From Ancylobacter polymorphus (GTDB lineage: Bacteria; Pseudomonadota; Alphaproteobacteria; Rhizobiales; Xanthobacteraceae), in the NCBI RefSeq assembly GCF_022836935.1, contig NZ_CP083241.1, positions 168,091-232,090 on the forward strand: DNA of 64,000 bases, given 5' to 3'. The position numbers and the translations under genes were made by a program. Positions within the stretch are counted from its first letter, which is position 1, and the number at the start of each line of letters is the position of its first letter. Positions 8,087-15,327 of this stretch are shown here, in pieces. The notes beneath the pieces were generated by a model that saw only the letters and a program-made list of their open reading frames with translations, was not told where the DNA came from and did not search any database.

Positions 8087-8475
8087 TGGTGATCGACACC
8101 TCCGCCATCATCGCGATTTTTTTCAACGAGCCGGATGCCGCCCTTTATCGCGAGCGGATCGCCGAGGATTCGGTGCGGCTGATGTCGGCCGCAACCCTTG
8201 TCGAGGCCGCAATGGTCATTGAGGCCCGCTATGGCGATACCGGCGGCGCCGAGCTCGATTTATGGCTGCACAAGGCCGAGGTCGAGATCGTGTCGGTGAC
8301 GGACGATCATGCCGACCAGGCGCGCCGCGCCTGGCGACGCTACGGTAAGGGCCGGCATCCGGCCGGCCTGAACTATGGCGACTGCTTTTCATACGCCCTG
8401 GCCGTGCTCTCCGGCGAACCGCTGCTGTTCAAGGGTGCCGACTTCGCCCAAACCGACATCGAGGCGGTGCGATAA
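8086..8475 (+). CDS. vapC: VapC toxin, PIN-domain ribonuclease
   Basis: The 129-residue PIN domain starts MVIDTSAIIAIFFNEPDA (first Asp at residue 4), with a mid-chain Glu in TLVEAAMVIEARY (about 40) and the C-terminal acidic pair in LNYGDCFSYALA (about 99). These acids bind Mg2+ for RNA cleavage. VapC toxins usually cleave tRNA or rRNA. It is coupled to vapB and followed 11 bp later by a tyrosine recombinase on the same strand. Confidence 0.9.
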   Translation: MVIDTSAIIAIFFNEPDAALYRERIAEDSVRLMSAATLVEAAMVIEARYGDTGGAELDLWLHKAEVEIVSVTDDHADQARRAWRRYGKGRHPAGLNYGDCFSYALAVLSGEPLLFKGADFAQTDIEAVR

Positions 8476-8486
8476 GCGAGGAAACG

Positions 8487-9557
8487 ATGCCCGAGCCTCC
8501 CCGCAGCGAGGATCTGCACGCCGGACCGGACTCGGCACGAGCAATTGCCGAAGCCCTCTCCGCTGCCCTGCCCGCTCATCTCGAACGTCTCACGGACCGC
8601 GCGCGCGGCTATGTCGAGGCGGCGAGTTCGGCGAATACGCGCCGTGCCTATGCCAGCGACTGGGTGCATTTTTGCTCCTGGTGCCGGCGGCAGGGACTCG
8701 AACCGCTGCCCCCCTCCCCTCAACTGGTCGGGCTTTACATCACCGCCTGCGCCTCCGGTGCGGCCATCCCCGGCGGCAAGGCGAATTCCGTCGCCACCAT
8801 CGAGCGGCGGCTGTCCGCCCTCGGCTGGAACTACGCCCAGCGCGGCACGCCGCTGGATCGCAAGGACCGGCACATCGCTACCGTGCTCGCCGGCATTCGC
8901 AACACCCATGCTGCCCCGCCCCGGCAGAAGGAAGCCGTGCTGCCGGAAGACTTGCGCGCCATGCTGGAGACGCTGGAGCGCGGATCGCTGCGCGGCCTGC
9001 GCGACCGGGCCATGCTGCTGATCGGTTTCGCCGGCGGCCTGCGCCGCTCAGAAATTGTCGGGCTGGACTGCGGGCGCGAACAGACGGCGGACGGGCGCGG
9101 CTGGATCGAGATCCTCGACAAGGGGATGGTGGTCACGCTGCGCGGCAAGACCGGCTGGCGCGAAGTGGAGATCGGCCGCGGCTCATCGGACGCCACCTGC
9201 CCAGTCAGCGCGCTGCAGACCTGGCTGAAACTGGCGCGGATCGGCCATGGTCCGCTGTTCCGGCGCGTGACCGGTCGCGGCACGGATGTCGGCACTGAGA
9301 GGCTCAACGACCGCGAGGTCGCCCGGCTGGTCAAGCGCGCCGCGCTCGCCGCCGGTGTGCGCGGCGACCTTTCCGAGGGCGAGCGGGAGATCAAATTCTC
9401 CGGTCATTCGCTGCGCGCCGGCCTTGCCTCCTCGGCCGAAGTCGACGAGCGCTATGTGCAACGCCAACTCGGCCACGCCTCCGCCGAAATGACCCGCCGC
9501 TATCAGCGCCGGCGCGACCGGTTCCGGGTGAATCTCACAAAGGCGGCGGGGCTATAG
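8487..9557 (+). CDS. Tyrosine recombinase (phage-integrase family)
   Basis: This 356-residue protein has an N-terminal SAM-like core-binding domain (residues about 45-140, SSANTRRAYASDWVHFCSWC) and a catalytic domain. The catalytic set is visible: Arg in FAGGLRRSEIVGLD, Lys in LRGKTGW, HSLRAG (H-x-x-R), LGHAS and the nucleophile Tyr in MTRRYQRRRDRF. It is somewhat longer than XerC/XerD (about 300). Its place in a replication block with vapBC, scpB and a dif-like palindrome suggests plasmid multimer resolution rather than phage integration; that is inference. It is 11 bp after vapC, so probably co-transcribed. Confidence 0.85.
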   Translation: MPEPPRSEDLHAGPDSARAIAEALSAALPAHLERLTDRARGYVEAASSANTRRAYASDWVHFCSWCRRQGLEPLPPSPQLVGLYITACASGAAIPGGKANSVATIERRLSALGWNYAQRGTPLDRKDRHIATVLAGIRNTHAAPPRQKEAVLPEDLRAMLETLERGSLRGLRDRAMLLIGFAGGLRRSEIVGLDCGREQTADGRGWIEILDKGMVVTLRGKTGWREVEIGRGSSDATCPVSALQTWLKLARIGHGPLFRRVTGRGTDVGTERLNDREVARLVKRAALAAGVRGDLSEGEREIKFSGHSLRAGLASSAEVDERYVQRQLGHASAEMTRRYQRRRDRFRVNLTKAAGL

Positions 9558-9579
9558 CGGAAGAGCACCCTCCCCCAAT

Positions 9580-9990
9580 CTAATCCTCCGCTTCCGGGGA
9601 GATCAGCGACAGCGAGGGAAAATAGCGCGCATAGCGGCCACGGTCCCGCGTGAGCAAAGGCAGTTCGTTCACCGCCGCATGAGCGCCGATGAAGAAATCC
9701 GGCAGCACGCCTGTGCGCGTCCCCCCGCCTTGCGGTAAGAGGCAAAGACCTTGCCGGCCAGAAACAGCGCCGCGCGCGGCATAGGCGCAACGGCTATCCC
9801 CGCTTCGCTCAAAAACCGCCTCGATATCCTCGATCCGCTCATAGCGGACCGAAAGCTCGGCATAGACGACATCGTTGACGAGCAACGGACCACGCAGGGA
9901 CGCCGCCTCCAACTGGTCGATCGACCATTGCGCCCAAACCGGGTCGTCGGTGACCAGATCGAGCAGGACATTGGTGTCGATCAGCGTCAC
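9580..9990 (-). pseudogene. PIN-domain toxin with two compensating frameshifts
   Basis: The 136-codon frame stays open and keeps the PIN acids: MTLIDTNVLLD, YAELSVRYERIEDIE and PDFFIGAHAAV. Codons about 60-90 read out of frame, however. The neighbouring frame there gives a normal PIN segment (SEAGIAVAPMPRAALFLAGK and VFASYRKAGG), which fits VapC relatives. The switches fall at an A5 run (9811-9815, one base too many) and a C run (9721-9726, one base too few). The toxin is therefore either a damaged but still open gene or affected by two sequencing errors in homopolymers. It overlaps the antitoxin stop by GTGA (9987-9990). Confidence 0.75.
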
Positions 9991-10220
9991 GTGTCACCGC
10001 GCGTCAGCGCCATGATCGCATCCGTCGTCAGCCCTGCGCCGGCATGCCCGCGCAGCTTGGCAAACCGACTGGGCGCGCGCTTTTCATCCGCCCGAGTCAA
10101 CACCACAGTGCCATCTGGTGCGCGCCGAAAATCCACCCGGCTCCCCGCCACAATGCCGAGCAGGTCGCGCACGGGCTTCGGGATCGTCACCTGGCCCTTG
10201 GACGTCACAGTCGTGCTCAT
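9987..10220 (-). CDS. AbrB/MazE-type antitoxin
   Basis: This 77-residue protein has the swapped-hairpin AbrB fold signature MSTTVTSKGQVTIPKPVRDL and then LGIVAGSRVDFRRAPDG. These small DNA-binding antitoxins repress their own operon and block a PIN or MazF partner, here the PIN gene overlapping its stop by 4 bp. Upstream, a dyad at 10242-10256 (ACTTA...TAAGT) is a candidate binding site. It lies between the rep operon and the tyrosine recombinase. Confidence 0.85.
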   Translation of the reverse strand: MSTTVTSKGQVTIPKPVRDLLGIVAGSRVDFRRAPDGTVVLTRADEKRAPSRFAKLRGHAGAGLTTDAIMALTRGDT

Positions 10221-10295
10221 CGCCCCTCTCCTGGTAAGGACACTTACGAGATAAGTATTACACGCCCTGGGTTCTTCAAGCCACGCCTCTCGCCC

Positions 10296-11525
10296 TCATG
10301 CCCGTTTCTTCTCCCCTTTCCGTTTGCCGATCAGCGCCATGAGCATCGGCCCGATGGAGAAGGTGCCGGCTTGCGCCTTTCGCGTCAGGTCGCGGATATA
10401 GCCGCCGGCACTGTTGATCGCCGTGCCGCGCTGAAGAATGGCGGCGACGACCACGGCGGCCTGCACCTCGCCCATGGCGGATTGCGCCTCCTCCCAGGCG
10501 CTGGGGCTGATCCCGAGCATCGGCCGGACCACGGCGACGGTCGCCATGAAGTCCCGCCAGTTGGAAATGCCGCCCCGGGCATAGTCGATGATATCGGGGC
10601 AGGCATCGAGGATCATGCCAAGAGGATAGGCCCCCTCTGGCGGACGCGGCGGTTCCGTCTTCAGTTCGGTCCCCGCCCCCCTGCTTTCTCGAAAGCGAGG
10701 TTCAAGATCAATAGGAGACTTTGGATTTGAATTCTGTTTGTGGCGCTCAGTTTGAGACTCATTGGCGCTTGAAAATGAGGTTTTTGCCTGCGCTTCCAGC
10801 AAGATGAGGATCTCGTCGGCCAGAATCGCGAGGTCTTCCGCAACACGCTCCAGCGTCGGGCGGTCAGCATTGCGCGGAATCCGCTCGACAATGGCCCGGT
10901 AGAGCCCATGGATCTCCATCCAGTCGGCGGGGCCCTGCCCGCACAGCTGCGTGGGAACGCCTTCCTCAAGGCCGGTGGCGATCATCTTGGCGATGTCCCG
11001 CCGGCACAGGGTGATGCGCTCGCGCACCAGCTTGAGCGCTCGCTCTTCCGCCTTCACTTCCTCGGCCCAGGCTTCGAACTCCTCGGCCCGCGCCACCAGC
11101 GGCGACAGGTCGAAGCCGAAGGCCCGCTCGATTTCGCCGGCGCGGTCCTTGCGGGCGTAGCGTTTGCCGTTGGGGCTGTCGCGCCGGACGATCAGCCCCG
11201 CATCCACCAGCACCGCGAGATGCCGGCGCAGCGTCGCCGGCGCCATGCCATGCGCCCGCAGCGACAATTGCTGGTTGGACGGGAAGACGATGAGGTCCTC
11301 GCCGGTCAGCGCGGTCTCCGGGTGAAACGACAGCAGCGCGTCAAGCACCGCCAGCGCCCGCTCGGACACACCGATGCGCGCCTTCGCGGTGCAGATCGCC
11401 CGGAACACGTTCCATTTATGCACCGCCTTGTCCAAGGGGCGGGCCTTCGCCACGGCCTGGCTCGCCACATGGGCAAGCGACAGCGACCGCCGCCCGAAGG
11501 GGGTCGTCGTGATATGCGTCTGCAT
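10296..11525 (-). CDS. repC: Plasmid replication initiator RepC
   Basis: This 409-residue protein matches RepC of repABC plasmids: an N-terminal start with TTPFGRRSLSLAHVASQ, winged-helix region (SNQQLSLRAHGMAPATLRRH, about 83-102) and C-terminal helical domain (LGISPSAWEEAQSAMGEVQA). RepC is the only protein needed to start replication, and the origin normally lies inside its own gene. An AT-rich stretch at 10684-10790 fits this. Its synthesis should be limited by the counter-transcribed RNA encoded between repB and repC. A GAAGGA sequence precedes the ATG. It is the last gene of the operon. Confidence 0.92.
   Translation of the reverse strand: MQTHITTTPFGRRSLSLAHVASQAVAKARPLDKAVHKWNVFRAICTAKARIGVSERALAVLDALLSFHPETALTGEDLIVFPSNQQLSLRAHGMAPATLRRHLAVLVDAGLIVRRDSPNGKRYARKDRAGEIERAFGFDLSPLVARAEEFEAWAEEVKAEERALKLVRERITLCRRDIAKMIATGLEEGVPTQLCGQGPADWMEIHGLYRAIVERIPRNADRPTLERVAEDLAILADEILILLEAQAKTSFSSANESQTERHKQNSNPKSPIDLEPRFRESRGAGTELKTEPPRPPEGAYPLGMILDACPDIIDYARGGISNWRDFMATVAVVRPMLGISPSAWEEAQSAMGEVQAAVVVAAILQRGTAINSAGGYIRDLTRKAQAGTFSIGPMLMALIGKRKGEKKRA
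10684..10790. other. AT-rich segment inside repC, likely origin of replication
   Basis: In an otherwise GC-rich gene this stretch is clearly AT-richer and encodes a low-complexity linker between the two RepC domains (SSANESQTERHKQNSNPKSP). RepABC plasmids characterised so far replicate from an AT-rich origin inside repC. Placement here is by analogy. Confidence 0.55.
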
Positions 11526-11593
11526 TTTCCTTCACCTTGATCTGGGCAAAAGAAAAACGCTCGCCGAAACGGCGCTGAGGCCTCGCATGAGGC

Positions 11594-11622
11594 TTGACGG
11601 TGATTCCAGGAAGTGCGATTCT
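11594..11622 (+). promoter_or_regulatory. Promoter of the counter-transcribed RNA
   Basis: TTGACG (11594-11599) and GATTCT (11617-11622) are separated by 17 bp and point opposite to the rep operon. Transcription would start near 11629, leading into the terminator hairpin at 11645-11671. Confidence 0.55.
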
Positions 11623-11628
11623 CAGGCT

Positions 11629-11682
11629 GTCACACGTTGAGAAGGGCTTCCGGAACTCTGTTTCGGGGGCCTTTTTCTTTTT
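11629..11682 (+). ncRNA. RepABC counter-transcribed RNA (incompatibility antisense RNA)
   Basis: It lies in the 197-bp repB-repC gap, antisense to the operon. A 12-bp stem (GGCTTCCGGAAC, 11645-11656, pairing with GTTTCGGGGGCC, 11660-11671, with G-U pairs) and a 3-nt loop are followed by TTTTTCTTTTT (11672-11682). This is a good intrinsic terminator. In known repABC plasmids a short RNA of this form and position pairs with the repC leader and lowers RepC synthesis. The 5' end is estimated from the promoter. Confidence 0.8.
11645..11682 (+). terminator. Intrinsic terminator of the counter-transcribed RNA
   Basis: Twelve paired bases, a TCT loop and a T-rich tract with one C interruption. This hairpin ends the antisense RNA; its complement lies in the repC leader. 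Confidence 0.75.
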
Positions 11683-11722
11683 GCCGGGTGTAGCATTGGG
11701 GCATGGGCCCCGGCTCAGCCGG

Positions 11723-12727
11723 TCAATTCGTCATCTCATCTCCCTTGTTCGCGTCCGAGAATTCCTCAAACAGCCTGTCGAGCTGGGAGGCAACGAAGTC
11801 GGCGAAATCCGGCACGGCCTTCTCGTTGAAGACCAGCGCCGTGCGCCCGCCTCCACGCTCGACATACCCTGCCCGGCGGCCCTGCGGCGTCGTCCAGACA
11901 TCGCTCCGCGCAGGCAGCCGGGGCTTGTCGGCCAGCCTCTGCCAGAGCGCCTGAAAGCGCCGGTCGCTGTCCATGGCCCGCAGGGCCGGGTCGTCCAGCA
12001 TCGCTTCCACGCTCTGGAGAAGTTTCGGGTTGTCCAGCTTCTCGGCGAGGCCGAGCCATCGTGCTCGTCCCGATTTGGGGGCCGGGCCGATACGCCGGAC
12101 AAGCGCTTCCGGAATACGGCGCGCAACGGCGATGTAACGGCTAAGATCGGCCTTGTCGGTGGAAAGGGCGGCGATGATGGTCTGCCGGTCATGGCCGGCA
12201 TCCTCCAGCCGCTTGGCGAACAGCGCTTTCTCGATAAACGACAGGTCTTGTCGGTCGAGATTCTCGCGCCCTTGCGCCACCACCAGCTCGGCGTCGCTCA
12301 GCGACTTGATGATCGCCTTCACCGAACGGCCGAGCCGCTCGGCGGCTCGCAGCCGGCGTCGGCCATAGGCGATCTGAAAGCGCCCGGCCGCATCAGGGTG
12401 CGGCCGCACGAGAATGGGCACCTGCTGTCCGTTCGCCTCGATGCTCGCGACCAGTTGCTCGAAGCCGGGATCGATCTCGATCGAAATCCGGTCGGCGATT
12501 GTCGAGCCGTCGATCTGGCTCGGCTCAAGCGATACCACGACATCGCTTGTGGCCAACTGCTGCTTCAGCCGTTCGCTGGCTCTCGCGGTTTCGGACAGCT
12601 CCTGGAGCGATGCGCCCATTGCCGCGACGGCGCCGGTGCGAACGCGCTCCGGTGCCCGCGCAGGGGAGGGGGCGGCAGCGTCCGGCTTCTTCAGGAACAG
12701 CGAATTGATCGCGTCCTTCCGACTCAT
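11723..12727 (-). CDS. repB: Plasmid partition protein RepB (ParB family)
   Basis: This 334-residue protein has the ParB/RepB domain: NGQQVPILVRPHPDAAGRFQ (about 97-116), YGRRRLRAAERLG, then the helix-turn-helix region RENLDRQDLSFIEKALFAKR. The C-terminal part is the dimerisation region. RepB binds parS sites, here GTTGGGAGCTCCCAAC, and works with RepA to segregate the plasmid. I prefer the ATG at 12727 (MSRKDAINSLF): AGGAGG lies 7 nt before it but only 1 nt before an ATG at 12733. The small upstream ORF ends with ATGA over this start, which supports the choice. Confidence 0.92.
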   Translation of the reverse strand: MSRKDAINSLFLKKPDAAAPSPARAPERVRTGAVAAMGASLQELSETARASERLKQQLATSDVVVSLEPSQIDGSTIADRISIEIDPGFEQLVASIEANGQQVPILVRPHPDAAGRFQIAYGRRRLRAAERLGRSVKAIIKSLSDAELVVAQGRENLDRQDLSFIEKALFAKRLEDAGHDRQTIIAALSTDKADLSRYIAVARRIPEALVRRIGPAPKSGRARWLGLAEKLDNPKLLQSVEAMLDDPALRAMDSDRRFQALWQRLADKPRLPARSDVWTTPQGRRAGYVERGGGRTALVFNEKAVPDFADFVASQLDRLFEEFSDANKGDEMTN

Positions 12728-12930
12728 CGCCATCCCTCCTGAATGAGGCGCCGCACGACAGGGTCGAGCCTCGGCGTGCTGTTGGGAGCTCCCAACGCGG
12801 CCGCGATGTCACCGCGGATCGCGCGCCCATGTGAGAGGGTCGCGTAGGCTTGCCTCGCCGTGTTGGGAGCTCCCAACACGGTCGGCCGGGGAGGGGAGGA
12901 GCAGGGCGCCATACCGCGATCCCTGTTCAT
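12724..12930 (-). CDS. Small repD-like ORF between repA and repB, carrying both parS sites
   Basis: This 68-codon frame begins on the last base of the repA stop (TGATG, start at 12930) and ends over the repB start (ATGA, 12724-12727). That is exact coupling on both sides. Its product has two LGAPN motifs because each parS palindrome is read as Leu-Gly-Ala-Pro-Asn. The C-terminal part ends LDPVVRRLIQEGWR. A small gene (repD) in the same place, with parS inside, is known from the octopine Ti plasmid repABC operon. I see no homology I can verify, so the name is by position only. Confidence 0.55.
   Translation of the reverse strand: MNRDRGMAPCSSPPRPTVLGAPNTARQAYATLSHGRAIRGDIAAALGAPNSTPRLDPVVRRLIQEGWR
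12781..12796. promoter_or_regulatory. parS site (RepB binding palindrome), copy 1
   Basis: GTTGGGAGCTCCCAAC is a perfect 16-bp palindrome and fits the repABC centromere consensus GTT-N4-GC-N4-AAC. It lies between repA and repB. Confidence 0.85.
12862..12877. promoter_or_regulatory. parS site (RepB binding palindrome), copy 2
   Basis: An identical GTTGGGAGCTCCCAAC, 81 bp from copy 1. Flanking bases extend the dyad (CGTG...CACG), giving a longer symmetric element than copy 1. Confidence 0.85.
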
Positions 12931-14162
12931 CACGCCCGCCCCCACGCGGCCTTGATCAGCCCTTCGATCTCGGCGTTCACAGCGTCCAGGGCTTCCATCG
13001 CTCGGTCATAGGTCGACCGCGTGAGATTCTCCCGCCCGATCTCATAGAGCGTCTGCTTGGTCAGGCCGGCATCGGAGATGGCAGCGGACTTCACCATCGG
13101 GTTGGTCAGGACATAATCGTCGAACAGGTTGCGCAGCAGGGCTGCCACCTTGGTCTGCGGGGCGTCCTGCGGCTCGAAGCGCGTGAACAGGTAGCGGAGG
13201 AAATCATATTTCAACTCTCCGCCCGCCTCGCGAACCACGCCGAGCAAGTCCCGCGTCATGAGCAGAAACTGGCTCATCGAGGCAATGTCCAGCATTTGCG
13301 GATGCACGGTAACGATCATCGCGGTCGCCGCGCACAGGCCGCTCAGGGTGAGGAATCCCAACTGAGGTGGGCAGTCGATGACAATAACGTCGTAGCGATC
13401 CGCCACCTCGTCAAAGGCCGCAGCCACGCGGGTAAAGAAGAGATCCCCTCGCGACCTGTCCGTGGCGGCCAGCGCCTTCGGCGTCGTGTGCTCGAACTCC
13501 ATCAGTTCGAGATTGCCGGGGATGAGATCGAGGCCGTCAAAATAGGTGGGCCGGATCACCTCGGCCAGCGGCCGACGGGCACCGTCATACCGAATGGCGG
13601 CGTAGAGCGTTTCGTTCGCAAGGACGTCGGTTTCCGGCATCACGCCAAGCAGGGCGGAGAGGCTAGCTTGCGGGTCGAGATCGACCGCGAGCACGCGGTA
13701 TCCCTGCAGTGCGAGGTACTGCGCCAGGTGAGCGGAAGTCGTGGTCTTGCCCGATCCGCCCTTGAAATTGGTGACCGCCAGAACCTGAAGATGTTCGCCC
13801 GCGCGACGATGCGGCACGAACTCGACGCTTTCCCTGCCGCGAGCCGACCCTGCCAGAAGACGTCGGATCTCATTGAGCTGTCCCAGCGTATACAGACGCC
13901 GGCCATTGGCGGCCGTCTCCGGCAGGGGGCCTTCTCCCGCAAGCGTCATTTTCCGCAAGGTCGAATCCGAAATGCCGATCAACCGCGCCGCTTCGCCGGA
14001 CGTGAAGCGGCGGAGAACCTTCTTCGACGAGGGCGGGAACAAGGCCTCGCTCATCGCCTGCAGCTGCGAACTCAACAATTCGGCCTGTGAGCCGATCGTC
14101 TCGTCCACACCAGCTATAATTTTTCGCGCGGGATCAGCGGCGTTCACGTCGAAAACTTTCAT
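12930..14162 (-). CDS. repA: Plasmid partition ATPase RepA (ParA family)
   Basis: This 410-residue protein has an N-terminal MerR-like helix-turn-helix (RRFTSGEAARLIGISDSTLR, about 52-71). A ParA ATPase domain follows: deviant Walker A FKGGSGKTTTSAHLAQYLAL, Walker A' LAVDLDPQASLSALLG and Walker B VIVIDCPPQLGFLTL. RepA segregates the plasmid with RepB and represses the rep operon. The start MKVFDVNAADPARK at 14162 gives the usual length of about 400; the open frame extends 69 codons further without family support. It is first in the operon. Confidence 0.92.
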   Translation of the reverse strand: MKVFDVNAADPARKIIAGVDETIGSQAELLSSQLQAMSEALFPPSSKKVLRRFTSGEAARLIGISDSTLRKMTLAGEGPLPETAANGRRLYTLGQLNEIRRLLAGSARGRESVEFVPHRRAGEHLQVLAVTNFKGGSGKTTTSAHLAQYLALQGYRVLAVDLDPQASLSALLGVMPETDVLANETLYAAIRYDGARRPLAEVIRPTYFDGLDLIPGNLELMEFEHTTPKALAATDRSRGDLFFTRVAAAFDEVADRYDVIVIDCPPQLGFLTLSGLCAATAMIVTVHPQMLDIASMSQFLLMTRDLLGVVREAGGELKYDFLRYLFTRFEPQDAPQTKVAALLRNLFDDYVLTNPMVKSAAISDAGLTKQTLYEIGRENLTRSTYDRAMEALDAVNAEIEGLIKAAWGRA

Positions 14163-14282
14163 CACGGATAAACTGCCAATACGGCATGTTTTCCGTGACG
14201 ATAAGCATGAACCGATTCGACGCAAGCGTTTAGTGGTTAACGAGACCTTACCAGCACGAAAGCGCCAGTGGCACCGGCCTGC

Positions 14283-14311
14283 TGACATTGAAGAACTTGG
14301 CGTGTTGTCAA
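14283..14311 (-). promoter_or_regulatory. Possible rep operon promoter
   Basis: On the minus strand TTGACA (14311-14306) is a perfect -35; the -10 at 17 bp spacing is ATGTCA, which is poor. This would give a leader of about 115 nt before repA, where RepA-RepB autorepression would act. Confidence 0.35.
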
Positions 14312-14369
14312 TACCTTGACCAAGATGCATTCCGCGACAGGACGCTTTCGGCCGGCTAGGGCGGGCCAA

Positions 14370-14730
14370 AATTGTCAGTCACGCCCGCTCGCTTTGTCAC
14401 CCCCAATTGCCTTCCGGTAGAGCATTCACCGGCCTCAACGCGCCGTCCGACCGGTCACGCCCGATTCCCTCCGCGAACGCGAATGAACCCCAGCCTTCAA
14501 CCGCGCCAACTCGTGGCCGAAACGCAGCAGATTTTATCTGTAATCGTTAGAAATCATTGATCTTGCATCACAATTCGGTTGAGCTAAGGCTAGCACTGCT
14601 TTTCCTTTACAACGCGGCGCGCAGCCCATCAGCGGCGTTCGCCTTCCACCGGTAACCGCCTTGGCTCCTTGCGTGATCAACCATCGGCTCTGGACGGCAT
14701 GCGCCCACGCCCGCGCCGGAGGAGGGGACC
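14370..14730. other. Intergenic region between the rep operon and the first iron regulator
   Basis: No convincing gene. The part around 14521-14600 is AT-rich and has a small dyad, CAGAT-TTT-ATCTG (14528-14540). It is a plausible control region for the sigma factor at 14731, but I recognise no Fur, RirA or Irr box by eye. Confidence 0.4.
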
Positions 14731-15243
14731 ATGCCTAGGGCGCTCAACCATTGGCTCGGAGAGCTTTACCGGCGCCATCACCGCGACCTCGTGCGGTTCG
14801 CCGCCCGGCTGGTGGGGGATCGCGACGGCGGCGAGGAAGTGGTGCAGAATGCCTATCTGCGGCTCGCCGGCCGCTCCGCGCAGGCGGTGGCGATCGAGCA
14901 TCCCAAGACCTATGCGTTTGCCGCGACCCGCACCGCCGCCATCGACTTCACTGCCCGGCGCCACGCCGAATGGCTTCACCGGGTCGACATTGAGGAAATC
15001 GACGCGCTGGCCGCCCGCGGCGATTGCGAGGGCGACCTGCACCACCGGCGCCGCATCGTCCGGCTCGCTGTGCTGCTGAACGAACTGCCGCCGGCCTGCC
15101 AGAGGGCTTTCGTGATGAACAAGCTGGAAGGCCGTGGCCATCGCGAGATCGCCGCGCATCTCGGCGTCTCCGTCAGCATGGTGGAGAAGCACATCCTGCG
15201 TGCGCTCATCCATTGCCGGGACCTCATGCGCGACGAGGAGTGA
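14731..15243 (+). CDS. fecI: ECF sigma factor, FecI type
   Basis: The 170-residue protein has sigma region 2 (HRDLVRFAARLVGDRDGGEE, about 17-36, then NAYLRLAGR) and region 4 (LPPACQRAFVMNKLEGRGHR followed by EIAAHLGVSVSMVEKHILRAL). Iron-starvation sigma factors of this group turn on the neighbouring receptor gene once a surface signal passes through FecR. It is followed 84 bp later by fecR and then the receptor, the standard order. Numbered here as the first of two FecI/FecR pairs. Confidence 0.88.
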   Translation: MPRALNHWLGELYRRHHRDLVRFAARLVGDRDGGEEVVQNAYLRLAGRSAQAVAIEHPKTYAFAATRTAAIDFTARRHAEWLHRVDIEEIDALAARGDCEGDLHHRRRIVRLAVLLNELPPACQRAFVMNKLEGRGHREIAAHLGVSVSMVEKHILRALIHCRDLMRDEE

Positions 15244-15327
15244 GGAAAGGCCATTGAGGATTTCGCGCGTGACAGGCGTCTATAGGGGTGTGCCTTTGTC
15301 CCATTCTGTTGCGAGACGCCCTTGGTA

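Noticed and set aside
12781..12877. Two identical 16-bp units considered as a CRISPR-like or transposon repeat
   Set aside because: Only two copies, each a perfect palindrome matching the repABC parS consensus, placed between repA and repB.
14163..14369. Upstream extension of repA by 69 codons
   Set aside because: RepA proteins are about 400 residues; the extension is Arg/Ser-rich, covers the promoter region and has no homology features.
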